Below are positions 31,026 to 39,745 of a stretch of DNA of 64,000 nt, piece after piece. Made by a program: the position numbers and the translations under genes. Below the pieces are notes generated by a model that made no database searches, had not been told where the DNA came from, and was given only the letters and a program-made list of their open reading frames with translations. The stretch's first letter is position 1. Every line of letters begins with the position of its first letter. The stretch comes from JAACFF01 sp963701435 (GTDB taxonomy: Bacteria; Chloroflexota; Anaerolineae; Promineifilales; Promineifilaceae). The stretch spans positions 558,001-622,000 of the forward strand of contig CAVPAL010000007.1 of the NCBI GenBank assembly GCA_963701435.1, read 5' to 3'.

Positions 31026-31946
31026 ATGAACGAATCTGACGAAAACCAATCTTATAAATCCGGCTTTGTGGCGCTGGTCGGGCGGCCAAACGTTGGCAAA
31101 AGCACGCTGATGAATGCGTTTCTGCAGCAAAAAATCGCGATTGTCACGCCGCGCCCCCAAACCACGCGCACGCGCCAGCTTGGAATTATTACCGAGCCTG
31201 GCTGCCAGATCATTTTTATCGACACGCCGGGTCTGATCAAAAAACCGCGCCATAAGCTGGATGAATTCATGGTAGAAACGGCCGTTGAAGCATTTGATGA
31301 CGCAGACGTCATTTTATGGCTGGTTGACAGCAGCGAGCCGCCTGGGCCGGAGGATCAAGCCATCGCAGCGCAGTTAAGCGCCCTGGGCAAAGAAACCAAA
31401 ATCATCCTGGCCCTCAATAAGTTGGATCTGGTCGCCGCGGCCGATATCATCCCCCGTTCGGAAGCGTACCGCGCTTTGCTGCCTGAGGCAGAATGGATCA
31501 TGTTTTCGGCCGCCAACCAGGCCGGACTGCCGGAACTGCTTGAGATGCTGATTGCTGCTTTGCCGCAAGGCCCTCAATATTACCCGGAGGATCAAATTAC
31601 CGATGTTTTTCTGCGCGATATTGCGGCGGAGATGATCCGCGAACAAATATTACTGCTACTGCGCGAGGAAGTGCCGTATGGAACGGCCGTGCAAATTGAG
31701 GAATTCAAAGAGCGCCCCGACGGCGTCATCTACATCAGCGCCAACATTTTTGTAGAACGCGACAGCCACAAGCGCATCATTATCGGGAAAAATGGGCAGC
31801 AACTGCGCGCAATTGGTACGGCGGCGCGTCAAGAAATCGAGCGTCTGGTCGAAAGCAAAGTTTTTTTGGATTTATGGATCAAAATCGAACCAAAGTGGCG
31901 GCGCAATGAACGCGCGCTGCGCCGTTTTGGATATAGCAGTGCGTAA
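31026..31946 (+). CDS. era: GTPase Era
   Basis: A 306-residue ribosome-assembly GTPase. The G1 motif is GRPNVGKST, the switch region has TRTRQLG, G3 is DTPGL, and G4 is NKLD. The C-terminal KH domain shows IIGKNGQQLRAIGTAARQEI and ends DLWIKIEPKWRRNERALRRF, which is diagnostic of Era (binding the 3' end of 16S rRNA). ATG 31026 is chosen over the in-frame GTG at 31020, since AAAGG lies 7 bases before it. The gene is not linked to rnc, ybeY or dgkA here. It is a housekeeping gene between the glycan and later regions. Confidence 0.95.
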   Translation: MNESDENQSYKSGFVALVGRPNVGKSTLMNAFLQQKIAIVTPRPQTTRTRQLGIITEPGCQIIFIDTPGLIKKPRHKLDEFMVETAVEAFDDADVILWLVDSSEPPGPEDQAIAAQLSALGKETKIILALNKLDLVAAADIIPRSEAYRALLPEAEWIMFSAANQAGLPELLEMLIAALPQGPQYYPEDQITDVFLRDIAAEMIREQILLLLREEVPYGTAVQIEEFKERPDGVIYISANIFVERDSHKRIIIGKNGQQLRAIGTAARQEIERLVESKVFLDLWIKIEPKWRRNERALRRFGYSSA

Positions 31947-32034
31947 AAAGCGCAGATTTAGTAATCTCAAATGAATCTGTAAGTTAACCAGCTTAAAATA
32001 TCAAAATATGTGCAACAAAAATGAGAAAATCATG

Positions 32035-32054
32035 TATAATAGAACATATGTTCT
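32035..32054 (+). promoter_or_regulatory. -10 element with an adjoining LexA-like palindrome
   Basis: TATAAT (32035-32040) is a perfect -10. It is directly followed by the perfect 14-base palindrome AGAACATATGTTCT (32041-32054), which contains GAAC-N4-GTTC, the core of Bacillus-type LexA (DinR) boxes. A weaker pair GAAC...GTTC lies at 32072-32084. No good -35 was seen 17 bases upstream. The site precedes a Tat-exported protein gene by 126 bases. A repressor bound here would cover the transcription start. Identity of the repressor is inferred. Confidence 0.5.
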
Positions 32055-32179
32055 GATATATTCTGAAATTAGAACGTCCGGTTCAAGCTGCTTGGGCAGG
32101 GCATTTCGTTGATAAAGGAGACGGCATACGCTGCGGCGCATGCCCGTAAATTAAGACCAACTTCGCAGGAGAAAATGAA

Positions 32180-33259
32180 ATGTCTGAAAATTATCAAAGT
32201 CAACCGGTGAGCCGGCGCAATTTCTTGCGCAATGTCACAATTACGGCCGTCGCCGCCACGGCCGCCGGGGCTGGCGCGGCGGCAATTTTAGGCAAAGATG
32301 ATACGGTAACATTTTCAACCGCAGACCCGGCAATTAACCAACTCTCCCAACTTCCCCCGCCGCCGGCTGTAAGCAATGCGCAAACCGCCGTTCAGGTTCC
32401 CGTTGATACGGCCGAATCATTGGCTCGTCTGGCAGAAGCACAAGCGGAAAATATGCGCCTGCAAGCAGAGCTGGATGCGGCCTTGCGCCACATTGAAGGA
32501 CTGCAGGCCGGCAGCAGCGCCGACCGCTCTAATTCTGAATCATTATCATTGCAGCTTGGCGAAGCAAACCAGCAGCTTGGCATTTTGGGTGGTCTGGTTG
32601 CGCTTTACCAGCAGCTAGATAATGTTGACGTGACCGACGTGATGGAATTGGGCCTGACGGCCGTTTCCGGCTCACTCAATGAACTGCTCAACCATAACCC
32701 GAACCTGGTCAATGGCGCCGCTCTGGGACAGATAGCGCTGGCTGAAGTTGAAGAACATCTCCCGCTGCTGGAAAACGGCCGTTTCTGGCTTGATTCACAG
32801 CTAAACAAAGTCGCCGCGTTTTATAGCAACGTCGAATTTGTGCTGCAAACTGTGCTGGAACGCGTCGGCTCTTTCCTGGAAATGGTGGATTCCTGGTTTG
32901 AAGATGTTCGCGGCTGGCTGCCGTTTGGTCTTGGCGAAAAAGCGGCCCAGGTTGTCGGCGCCTTAACTGAGCTTGTGGACGAAATTCCGCGTACGGTTGA
33001 TGGTCTTCAGGCGAACATCGCCCAACCGTTGGACGTCTGGCTCGCGCGCGAGGACGGCGTCAATACCCGGCTGCACAACACGCTCATCAGGCCGATGCGA
33101 GAAGATGTATTGGTTCACGTCAATGAGGCGGTTGCGAGAGCAGAACGATTAAACACAACCTATCAGGAACAACTAGCCGGCGCGGCGGCAACGGCCGTTG
33201 CCAACCGCAACGCCGTCCGTCAACAAATCGAAGCTTACCGCCAACAGCATCAAATCTGA
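32180..33259 (+). CDS. Tat-exported coiled-coil protein of unknown function
   Basis: The 359-residue product begins MSENYQSQPVSRRNFLRN, a clear twin-arginine motif (SRRNFLR), followed by a hydrophobic Ala-rich segment (ITAVAATAAGAGAAAILG). The mature part has a heptad-like coil around residues 75-125 (AESLARLAEAQAENMRLQAE) and further helical text with an amphipathic stretch at residues 205-265 (FYSNVEFVLQTVLERVGSFL). I recognise no catalytic motif. It may be a structural protein of the cell envelope. A good SD (GCAGGAGAAAATGAA) sits before ATG. It lies behind the LexA-like site, so it may be damage-induced; this is inference. Confidence 0.7.
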   Translation: MSENYQSQPVSRRNFLRNVTITAVAATAAGAGAAAILGKDDTVTFSTADPAINQLSQLPPPPAVSNAQTAVQVPVDTAESLARLAEAQAENMRLQAELDAALRHIEGLQAGSSADRSNSESLSLQLGEANQQLGILGGLVALYQQLDNVDVTDVMELGLTAVSGSLNELLNHNPNLVNGAALGQIALAEVEEHLPLLENGRFWLDSQLNKVAAFYSNVEFVLQTVLERVGSFLEMVDSWFEDVRGWLPFGLGEKAAQVVGALTELVDEIPRTVDGLQANIAQPLDVWLAREDGVNTRLHNTLIRPMREDVLVHVNEAVARAERLNTTYQEQLAGAAATAVANRNAVRQQIEAYRQQHQI

Positions 33260-33292
33260 TTGCGACAATCAAACCTGATTGCGACGCCGGCA

Positions 33293-34114
33293 TCAATTTA
33301 AGCGCGTCCATTCATCCAACGTCGCGGCGATCCCCTCGCGTATCGCTTTTGCATCAGAAGCATCCGGCGCAGCTTGCAAATATAATTCCAAATAATGCGC
33401 TGCCAGGCGCGGCTTGTGACTACGATAATAAACGAGACCCAAATCGCGCACATGTTCCGGCACATCCGGCTGCAATAAACGCAGGCGCTCAATCACCAAC
33501 GCAGCTTTTGACCAAATTTTGCGCTGTACATAGGACACGCGTAAATTGCTCAACATGCGCGCCAATGTATTTCGTGGCAAATCCGGTTCTAACCATCTCG
33601 GCTGAAAAGAGCCGGTGTAGCCGGTTGCGGAGCGCACCAGACGCGCACAATCATTAATCGACAAACGGCCGCCGCCATAAAAAGGATCCAGATACCAGGT
33701 CTGGCTGCCCTCCCGCACCCCCACAATATAATGACCGGGCATACCAACGCCAAACGCGGGAATATGCAGTCGCTGAGCTATTTCTACATAAATTACAGAC
33801 AGCGAGATAGGGATGCCAAGGCGGCGATCTAAGACATCATTCAAGTAACTATTGCGGGGATCGGAGTAATCATCCAAATTACCACGCAAGCCGTCAACGC
33901 CAAACAACAACTCAGCTAGAAGCGTGCCTTGACGCAGCCGCGATGGCTCATCACCCAGCCGCTTGTGGGCTGCTGTGGTAAGCTGGTTTAATTTACCCAG
34001 ATAGTGGGAGGTATCTAAATCGGGATAAACGATTTCCCGCGCAAAATAAATCGCAGCGCGCACCACGTTTATATTTACCAGGCGTATTTCGTCCGCAAAA
34101 GTCCATTCTTGCAT
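33293..34114 (-). CDS. SirB1-like transglutaminase-fold/TPR protein
   Basis: A 273-residue protein with the SirB1 pattern: DDYSDPRNSYLNDVLDRRLG, then GIPISLSVIYVEIAQRLHIP and GVGMPGHYIVGV, a transglutaminase-like core missing the usual catalytic Cys, followed by a C-terminal TPR-like helical pair (RLRLLQPDVPEHVRDLGLVY). Function is not well defined for this family; some act on protein modification or as scaffolds. It faces the Tat gene tail to tail. No SD of note. Confidence 0.75.
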   Translation of the reverse strand: MQEWTFADEIRLVNINVVRAAIYFAREIVYPDLDTSHYLGKLNQLTTAAHKRLGDEPSRLRQGTLLAELLFGVDGLRGNLDDYSDPRNSYLNDVLDRRLGIPISLSVIYVEIAQRLHIPAFGVGMPGHYIVGVREGSQTWYLDPFYGGGRLSINDCARLVRSATGYTGSFQPRWLEPDLPRNTLARMLSNLRVSYVQRKIWSKAALVIERLRLLQPDVPEHVRDLGLVYYRSHKPRLAAHYLELYLQAAPDASDAKAIREGIAATLDEWTRLN

Positions 34115-34292
34115 TCAAGCTATTATGAATGAACATGAGCGGAAAAACAACATGGTATAATGGCAATCAAGCCTGGACGGATGACAAAAGACGCAGGATG
34201 CATGTTGGCGACACCGCTCTTTCCCTCCTCGCTCCATATCCATTTGCAAAATCAGGCAGTATTCGATCCGTTCCGATGATGGTTTAAAAGGT

Positions 34293-35468
34293 ATGCGCAT
34301 TGAATTAACCGAATATCAGACGCAGCGGCTCACGCCGGAAGAACTGCCGTCACCAGAAGGATTGGAATTGTGGCGCCGGTTCGGCAAGCAGATCCAGGTA
34401 GAATTCCCCTCGCCCAAAACAAACGGATTGTGGGAACTGACGTCGCAGGGCTGGGTGGGAAGTATCGCGCTGACGCCAGAGCTGCACCTGCACATTCAGC
34501 CCAAAGCGCCGCTGCAAAACTTATTCCGCATGTGGGCCTATGCGTACAAACTACAAAGCTTTCACCTATTGGATGGTTTGATAGAATTGGATTCAATCGA
34601 CGATTTTTATGCGCAGTTAGCGCTTGTACTTGCGCGCCGTGTATTAATGCGTGCAAGGCAAGGTTTACAACGCGCTTATGTTCCCAAACACGGCCGTATA
34701 CCCGCCATACGAGGGCAAATCGACCTGAAATCTGCATTACGCCGGCCAACCCACACGGAATTGATCTGTCGTTATGCTGAGCAGACAACCGATATAGATG
34801 ATAACCAGATTCTGGCGTTTACGCTGGAACAAATCGCCCGTGGACGCCGCTGTCCGGAAGCAGTTCAAACTACCGTGCGGCGCGCTTACCAGGCAGTTAG
34901 CAATGTCGCGACGCCGTATGTTATTACGCCGGATATGTGCAACGGCCGTTTCTACACCCGCCTCAACCAGGATTACGCCCCCATGCATGCGCTCTGTCGT
35001 TTCTTTCTAAGCCATACCGGACCGGCTCACAGCCATGGTCAGGCAGCCATGCTGCCTTTCCTGGTTGACATGGCGCGCTTGTATGAATTGTTTGTGGCGG
35101 AATGGATGTGCGCCAACCTGCCCGCCGGCTGGCAGATACGCGCACAAGAGCGTGTACAAATTGGTCCAAGAGGCAGCGGCTTGCAATTTGATATTGACCT
35201 GGTGTTGTACACGCCGGAAGGACGGCCGTTTGCGGTATTGGACACAAAATATAAATCTGCAAAACGTGCGGACAATGCCGACGTGAGTCAGATAATCGCC
35301 TATGCAAAGGCAAAAGGCTGCCGGCAAGCCGCCTTAATCTACCCGCTGCCGCTTTCACAACCGCTGGATGTCGAGATAGATGGTCTGCGGCTGCGCAGCC
35401 TCACATTTGGCCTGGACGGCAACCTGGAAACGGCCGGCCAGGCATTGATGTCGGAAATTATTGCTTAG
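34293..35468 (+). CDS. McrC family protein (orphan)
   Basis: A 391-residue McrC-type nuclease subunit. The N-terminal part has LTPELHLHIQPKAPLQNLFR, the middle GRIPAIRGQIDLKSALRR, and the C-terminal PD-(D/E)xK nuclease core is LQFDIDLVLYTPEGRPFAVL followed by DTKYKSAK. McrC partners the GTPase McrB to cut methylated DNA. No McrB gene adjoins it: the flanking genes are SirB1-like (opposite strand) and a methyltransferase. It may act with an McrB elsewhere or have another role. ATG 34293 follows AAAAGGT. Confidence 0.8.
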   Translation: MRIELTEYQTQRLTPEELPSPEGLELWRRFGKQIQVEFPSPKTNGLWELTSQGWVGSIALTPELHLHIQPKAPLQNLFRMWAYAYKLQSFHLLDGLIELDSIDDFYAQLALVLARRVLMRARQGLQRAYVPKHGRIPAIRGQIDLKSALRRPTHTELICRYAEQTTDIDDNQILAFTLEQIARGRRCPEAVQTTVRRAYQAVSNVATPYVITPDMCNGRFYTRLNQDYAPMHALCRFFLSHTGPAHSHGQAAMLPFLVDMARLYELFVAEWMCANLPAGWQIRAQERVQIGPRGSGLQFDIDLVLYTPEGRPFAVLDTKYKSAKRADNADVSQIIAYAKAKGCRQAALIYPLPLSQPLDVEIDGLRLRSLTFGLDGNLETAGQALMSEIIA

Positions 35469-35503
35469 GTAATTCCCAGAAAGTTTCTGAAGGTTTCTTC
35501 AAA

Positions 35504-36127
35504 ATGATGTATCAGCAAATTATTCGTGATCTGCAAACCATCTATGATCAGGATGCCGGTGAACGGGACAAAAAAGAAAAATCGCTCTGGAAACAGCAGG
35601 CGCGTGAAAACTTCTTGCGACTGCTCAGACATGAAGGCAAAAACAGTTTGCTCGAAATCGGCGCCGGAACAGGAGCAGACAGCCTTTATTTTCATAACAA
35701 CGGCTTGCAAGTTATCGCAACCGATCTTTCAGCGGAAATGGTGCGTCTTTGCCGTCAAAAAAAGCTGGAAGCGTATGCGTGCGATTTTCTGAACCTCGGC
35801 TTTGCCGCAGAATCGTTTGACGTCGTTTATGGCATCAACTGCCTGCTGCATGTGCCCAAATCTGAATTAACGGCCGTTTTGCAAGCGATCCATTTTGTTT
35901 TAAAGTCCGACGGTTTATTTTTTCTGGGAATGTACGGCGGCATAAAGCATGAGGGTACATGGGCGGAAGATCATCATGACCCCAAGCGTTTTTTTGCACT
36001 CTACCCGGACATTCAAATCCAGCAGGTTGCCGGCCAGATTTTTCGACTGGAGCGCTTTGAAGCCATCCCTGTGCCGCGCGGCAGCGATCCCGCCATGCAT
36101 TTTCAGCTTCTAATTCTGCGGCGGTGA
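35504..36127 (+). CDS. Class I SAM-dependent methyltransferase
   Basis: A 207-residue small-molecule type methyltransferase with LLEIGAGTGADSLYF (motif I), VIATDLSAEMVRLCRQKKLE (motif II) and FDVVYGINCLLHVPKSELTA. HFVLKSDGLFFLGMYGGIKH covers the post-III motif. The substrate is unknown. It starts 36 bases after the McrC stop, and its stop lies 42 bases before the AEC transporter start, so it could be cotranscribed with either. DNA methylation is unlikely: no target recognition or NPPY motif was seen. Confidence 0.8.
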   Translation: MMYQQIIRDLQTIYDQDAGERDKKEKSLWKQQARENFLRLLRHEGKNSLLEIGAGTGADSLYFHNNGLQVIATDLSAEMVRLCRQKKLEAYACDFLNLGFAAESFDVVYGINCLLHVPKSELTAVLQAIHFVLKSDGLFFLGMYGGIKHEGTWAEDHHDPKRFFALYPDIQIQQVAGQIFRLERFEAIPVPRGSDPAMHFQLLILRR

Positions 36128-36168
36128 GTCTTTTCCGATTATGCCAGAAAAGATATACTCCCCCTTCT

Positions 36169-37065
36169 ATGCTACAAATTCTCTTCAATACGATTGCGCC
36201 CATTTTCCTGATTATCAGCGTTGCTTATCTGGTTAGCCGCAAGTTTCCAATTGATCCCCGCACCCTTTCACGTCTTTCCATTTACATTTTTGCGCCGGCC
36301 CTGGTTTTGAGCAGCATTGCCCGCTCGCAGATGGGCGCTGCTGAAATTGGCGCAATTGTGCTAGGCGCAGCGCTGGTTTGCGCCCTGATGGGTTTAATCG
36401 GCAATGGGCTTGCGCGCCTGCTGCGCCTGGAACGCAAATTGGCCAGCACCTTCACGCTGACGGTGCTGATTATGAATGCGGTTAATTTTGGTTATCCCTT
36501 CATAACATTTGCATTTGGTGAGGTGGGGTTGGAAACGGCCGTTCTCTACGGCGTCGGGCTTTCACTTGCGGCCAATACATTGGGCATCTATGTCGCCTCG
36601 CGCGGATCACAGCCGGTCTGGCGCTCGCTGCGTAACGTTTTTCTAACCCCGCTGCCGTACGCGCTGCTGCTGGGCGTCGTGCTGAGCATGACCGCCGCAG
36701 AACTCCCCTTGCCGCTCATGCGCGCCACAAATCTATTGGCCGATGCGACCGTTCCTGTGGCATTGATCATTTTGGGTTTGCAGCTTGGGACGGCCTCGGT
36801 AAACGGCCGTATCGGTCCTATTTTCGCTGCATCCGGTACACGCTTAATCCTTGGGCCCCTGGTGGGGCTGCTCATTGCAAGCGGGCTTGGCTTGCAAGGT
36901 ATTTCACGCCAGGTATTTGTGCTGGAGTCTAGTATGCCGGCCGGTGTTTTCAGCGGCGTTCTTGCCACCGAGTATGGCGGCGACGCCGAGTTTGCTACGG
37001 CTACCATTCTGGTATCGACAGTTCTCAGCGCGTTCACATTAGGCGTGATTTTGCTGTTTATTTAG
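36169..37065 (+). CDS. AEC family transporter
   Basis: A 298-residue protein with ten membrane segments, starting MLQILFNTIAPIFLIISVAY. It has the auxin-efflux-carrier pattern: IYIFAPALVLSSIARSQMGA and, in the second half, ATVPVALIILGLQLGTASVN, with the break near VLESSMPAGVFSGVLATEYG. AEC proteins export or import organic acids such as malate or malonate, and auxin in plants. ATG 36169 matches a family-like N-terminus; the frame is open further upstream, but no better start was seen. Confidence 0.8.
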   Translation: MLQILFNTIAPIFLIISVAYLVSRKFPIDPRTLSRLSIYIFAPALVLSSIARSQMGAAEIGAIVLGAALVCALMGLIGNGLARLLRLERKLASTFTLTVLIMNAVNFGYPFITFAFGEVGLETAVLYGVGLSLAANTLGIYVASRGSQPVWRSLRNVFLTPLPYALLLGVVLSMTAAELPLPLMRATNLLADATVPVALIILGLQLGTASVNGRIGPIFAASGTRLILGPLVGLLIASGLGLQGISRQVFVLESSMPAGVFSGVLATEYGGDAEFATATILVSTVLSAFTLGVILLFI

Positions 37066-37077
37066 GAATCATCAACG

Positions 37078-37782
37078 ATGCAGCTTATACAAACACGCCG
37101 GCAAGAGTTATGGGGCGGTATCCAGGCTGAACTCCCGATTGCGCTGGGCGTGATTCCCTTTGGCCTGATTTATGGTGTGTTGGCGCTGGCAGCCGGCATT
37201 CCGCCTCTCATTGCCCAGGCAATGTCGGCCGTTGTTTTTGCCGGTTCGGCCCAGTTCATTGGCGCGCAGCTAATTGGCGTCGGGACGCCATTGGGCATCC
37301 TGTGGCTGACAACTTTTGTGGTAAATCTGCGCCATTTGTTCTACAGCGCATCGCTTTCTGCGCACGTGAGCCGCCTTTCGCGAGCGTGGAAATGGCTGCT
37401 GGCCTATTTATTAACCGATGAAGCATTTGTGGTCGCCGTTTTGCATTATAACGACCACCAAAAGCAGTCACGCTACAAACATTACTATTTTCTGGGAGCG
37501 GGTTTGACCTTGTGGACAAGCTGGCAGACCAGTACGGCCGTTGGCATCTTTTTAGGCGCTCAAATTCCAGCGAGCTGGTCATTGGACTTCACATTGGCGC
37601 TCACCTTCATCGGCATGATTGTGCCCACCTTAACAACGCGCCCAATGCTCGCAGCCGCGCTTTCGGCAGCGGCCGTATCATTGGTGGCCTCAGCGCTGCC
37701 ATACAAATTAGACCTGATGGCAGCCGCTTTAACCGGCATTTTGGTTGGCTACTGGTTGGAAAAAAGGAGGGAGCATGGGTAA
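37078..37782 (+). CDS. azlC: AzlC family branched-chain amino acid exporter subunit
   Basis: A 234-residue membrane protein with the AzlC pattern FGLIYGVLALAAGIPPLIAQ, VVFAGSAQFIGAQLI, VVNLRHLFYSASLSAHVSRL and LTDEAFVVAVLHYN. AzlC and AzlD form a branched-chain amino acid export pair. It starts 12 bases after the AEC transporter and its stop overlaps the AzlD start by 8 bases, which indicates translational coupling. Confidence 0.85.
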   Translation: MQLIQTRRQELWGGIQAELPIALGVIPFGLIYGVLALAAGIPPLIAQAMSAVVFAGSAQFIGAQLIGVGTPLGILWLTTFVVNLRHLFYSASLSAHVSRLSRAWKWLLAYLLTDEAFVVAVLHYNDHQKQSRYKHYYFLGAGLTLWTSWQTSTAVGIFLGAQIPASWSLDFTLALTFIGMIVPTLTTRPMLAAALSAAAVSLVASALPYKLDLMAAALTGILVGYWLEKRREHG

Positions 37783-38104
37783 CAGCCAATTATGGTTGGC
37801 AATTGTCGGCATGGGCGTGATTACTTATTCAATTCGCCTTTCGTTGATTTTGCTATCGGGGCGCGTGCAGCTTTCTGACTCTATTCAGCAAGCGCTGCGG
37901 TTTGTACCTCCGGCCGTCCTCTCCGCCATCATCGCCACTGAAATGTTCATACCTGGCGGGTCGTTCAATTTCTCACTCGGCAATTTCCGACTTATTGCGG
38001 GGCTTGTCGCCATTCTGGTGGCCTGGAAAAGTAAAAATGTCCTGGTAACAATTATCGCCGGAATGGTTTTGCTTTGGATTTTGCAGGCGATCTTTCCGGT
38101 TTGA
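37775..38104 (+). CDS. azlD: AzlD family subunit
   Basis: A 109-residue protein with four membrane segments: LWLAIVGMGVITYSIRLSLI, FVPPAVLSAIIATEMFIPGG, GLVAILVAWKSKNVLVTIIA and MVLLWILQAIF. This is the AzlD fold. ATG 37775 has an exceptionally strong SD (AAAAAGGAGGGAGC) that lies within the end of azlC. It is the last plus-strand gene before the convergent Wood-Ljungdahl operon; the 70-base gap between the two shows no obvious terminator hairpin. Confidence 0.85.
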   Translation: MGNSQLWLAIVGMGVITYSIRLSLILLSGRVQLSDSIQQALRFVPPAVLSAIIATEMFIPGGSFNFSLGNFRLIAGLVAILVAWKSKNVLVTIIAGMVLLWILQAIFPV

Positions 38105-38174
38105 GCCGGGGGGGTAAGGCAATAAACTATTAATCCATTGACCCTTTCAGATTTTCAATATAGGACAATTCCCC

Positions 38175-38963
38175 TCATCCAAGTACCTTCTCCACGATTG
38201 CAGTCACAGCTTTATAAACCGGGGATTCGACGCCCAACTCTACCAACGGCCGTCCACTAAACTCAAACTCGTATAGCTGATCATCAGCCGGTACGACGCC
38301 CAGCAAAGGTATATCCATCTGGTTGATGCGCGCCTGGAGCGCGGGGGGTATCGCACCCTTAAGCCGGTTCAGTATGAGGCCCGTGTGTTCAATATGAATA
38401 CCCAATTCACGTCGAAAAGCAGCGATGCGTTCAGCGGCGACAATTCCACGCTGGGTCGGATCGCTAACCACCAGCAAATGCTGGACATCGCGCGTGGTGC
38501 GGCGGCTGAGATGCTCCATGCCTGCTTCGTTGTCAATCACCACGTAGCGATAATTGCGGCTGATGGCATCAATAACTTGTCGCAGATTGTGGTTGACGGC
38601 GCAGTAACATCCTTGCCCCTCTGGCTGACCCATGGCGATCAGATCAACTTGCTCACCTTCAGCCAAAGCGGAGCGAATCTGGTAGTCCAGATATTCCTGT
38701 TTGGTGACGCCGCCGGCTATGGCGCCCATTGCCGCCCCGCCAAGCGTGAGCGACTCCTTGACCTGGTTAAGCAATTCTTCACGAATGTCGCCGACAGTCC
38801 ATTCCAGTTCAAGCCCCAGGACCATATTCAAATTGCTGCTGGGATCGGCGTCAATTGCCAATACGGCGCCCGGCTGGTATTGCGCCAGGTATTTGACGAT
38901 CAGGCCGGCGATTGTGGTCTTTCCCACGCCGCCTTTACCGGCCAGAGCGATAGTGGTTGTCAT
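38175..38963 (-). CDS. CooC-like CODH nickel-insertion ATPase (copy 2)
   Basis: A 262-residue SIMIBI P-loop ATPase. The deviant Walker A is LAGKGGVGKTTIAGLIVKYL, switch I gives LAIDADPSSNLNMVLGLELE, and the active-site region QPEGQGCYCAVNHNLRQVID contains the C-x-C pair of CooC family proteins that bind nickel or zinc. These proteins mature the C-cluster of CODH. It is the last gene of the minus-strand operon, its start overlapping the previous CooC gene by 4 bases. Both CooC copies are adjacent, as in some acetogens with separate CODH and ACS maturation (CooC/AcsF-like). Confidence 0.85.
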   Translation of the reverse strand: MTTTIALAGKGGVGKTTIAGLIVKYLAQYQPGAVLAIDADPSSNLNMVLGLELEWTVGDIREELLNQVKESLTLGGAAMGAIAGGVTKQEYLDYQIRSALAEGEQVDLIAMGQPEGQGCYCAVNHNLRQVIDAISRNYRYVVIDNEAGMEHLSRRTTRDVQHLLVVSDPTQRGIVAAERIAAFRRELGIHIEHTGLILNRLKGAIPPALQARINQMDIPLLGVVPADDQLYEFEFSGRPLVELGVESPVYKAVTAIVEKVLG

Positions 38964-39745
38964 GGGATGGCGTCCTTTATCTCTTGCAATGCTTCCTGGA
39001 TGCGAGCGGCAGCCTCTTTAAGCGCCGGGGCATAATCGTAGACGGCCGTTCCCAACCGGTCGGCTTCCTGCACAGCGGGATCGGCGGGTAAAACGCCCAG
39101 CAAGGGTACGTCCAGGCGGTTGGCGTGCAGGAAACGAATATCCTCCTCGCCGCGCGCTTTGTTGCCCACCAGACCAATCCGCGTAAGACCAATATCCTGC
39201 GCCAGTTTCTTGATTTGTACGGCCGTTCCCAGGCTGCGGCGCGTCGGCTCGACCACGATGATCAAGGCGTCCACAAAATCCACTGTCGCCCGGCCCAGAT
39301 GCTCCACTCCGGCATACATATCCAGGATCAGCACGTCATCACGGAGAAACAGCAGGTGTGTGAACAGCGTCTTGAGCATGGCGCTTTCCGGGCAGATACA
39401 GCCCGACCCACCCATATCCACCGCGCCCATTTCCAGCAGGCGTACGCCGCGATGCGCCACGCTAAACCGCTCAGGGATATCATCCACGCGCGGGTTGAGC
39501 GTAAAAAAGCCGCCGACCGTACCGGGCTTCGCGCCGGTGCGCTCCTCAATGAGAGCGTCCATCTCCGCGATGGGGTGCAGTTGGGCGCGCAGTTCGGCCG
39601 GAAAGCCGAGCGCCTCCGACAGACAGGGCGCCGGATCGGCGTCAACGGCCAACACCTGTTGTCCGGCGTCGGCGTAGGTCTGAGCCAGAAGGGCAGCCAG
39701 GGTCGTTTTGCCCACGCCGCCCTTACCACTAATAGCGATTTTCAT
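38960..39745 (-). CDS. CooC/AcsF-like CODH/ACS maturation ATPase (copy 1)
   Basis: A 261-residue ATPase of the same family as the next gene. Walker A is ISGKGGVGKTTLAALLAQTY, followed by LAVDADPAPCLSEALGFPAE and GGSGCICPESAMLKTLFTHL, with a C-x-C pair where CooC has its metal-binding cysteines. The Mrp-like MinD fold is intact. It may serve the acetyl-CoA synthase A-cluster (AcsF role) or CODH; sequence alone does not tell which copy does which. It starts inside the end of the DUF3786 gene (17-base overlap). Confidence 0.85.
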   Translation of the reverse strand: MKIAISGKGGVGKTTLAALLAQTYADAGQQVLAVDADPAPCLSEALGFPAELRAQLHPIAEMDALIEERTGAKPGTVGGFFTLNPRVDDIPERFSVAHRGVRLLEMGAVDMGGSGCICPESAMLKTLFTHLLFLRDDVLILDMYAGVEHLGRATVDFVDALIIVVEPTRRSLGTAVQIKKLAQDIGLTRIGLVGNKARGEEDIRFLHANRLDVPLLGVLPADPAVQEADRLGTAVYDYAPALKEAAARIQEALQEIKDAIP

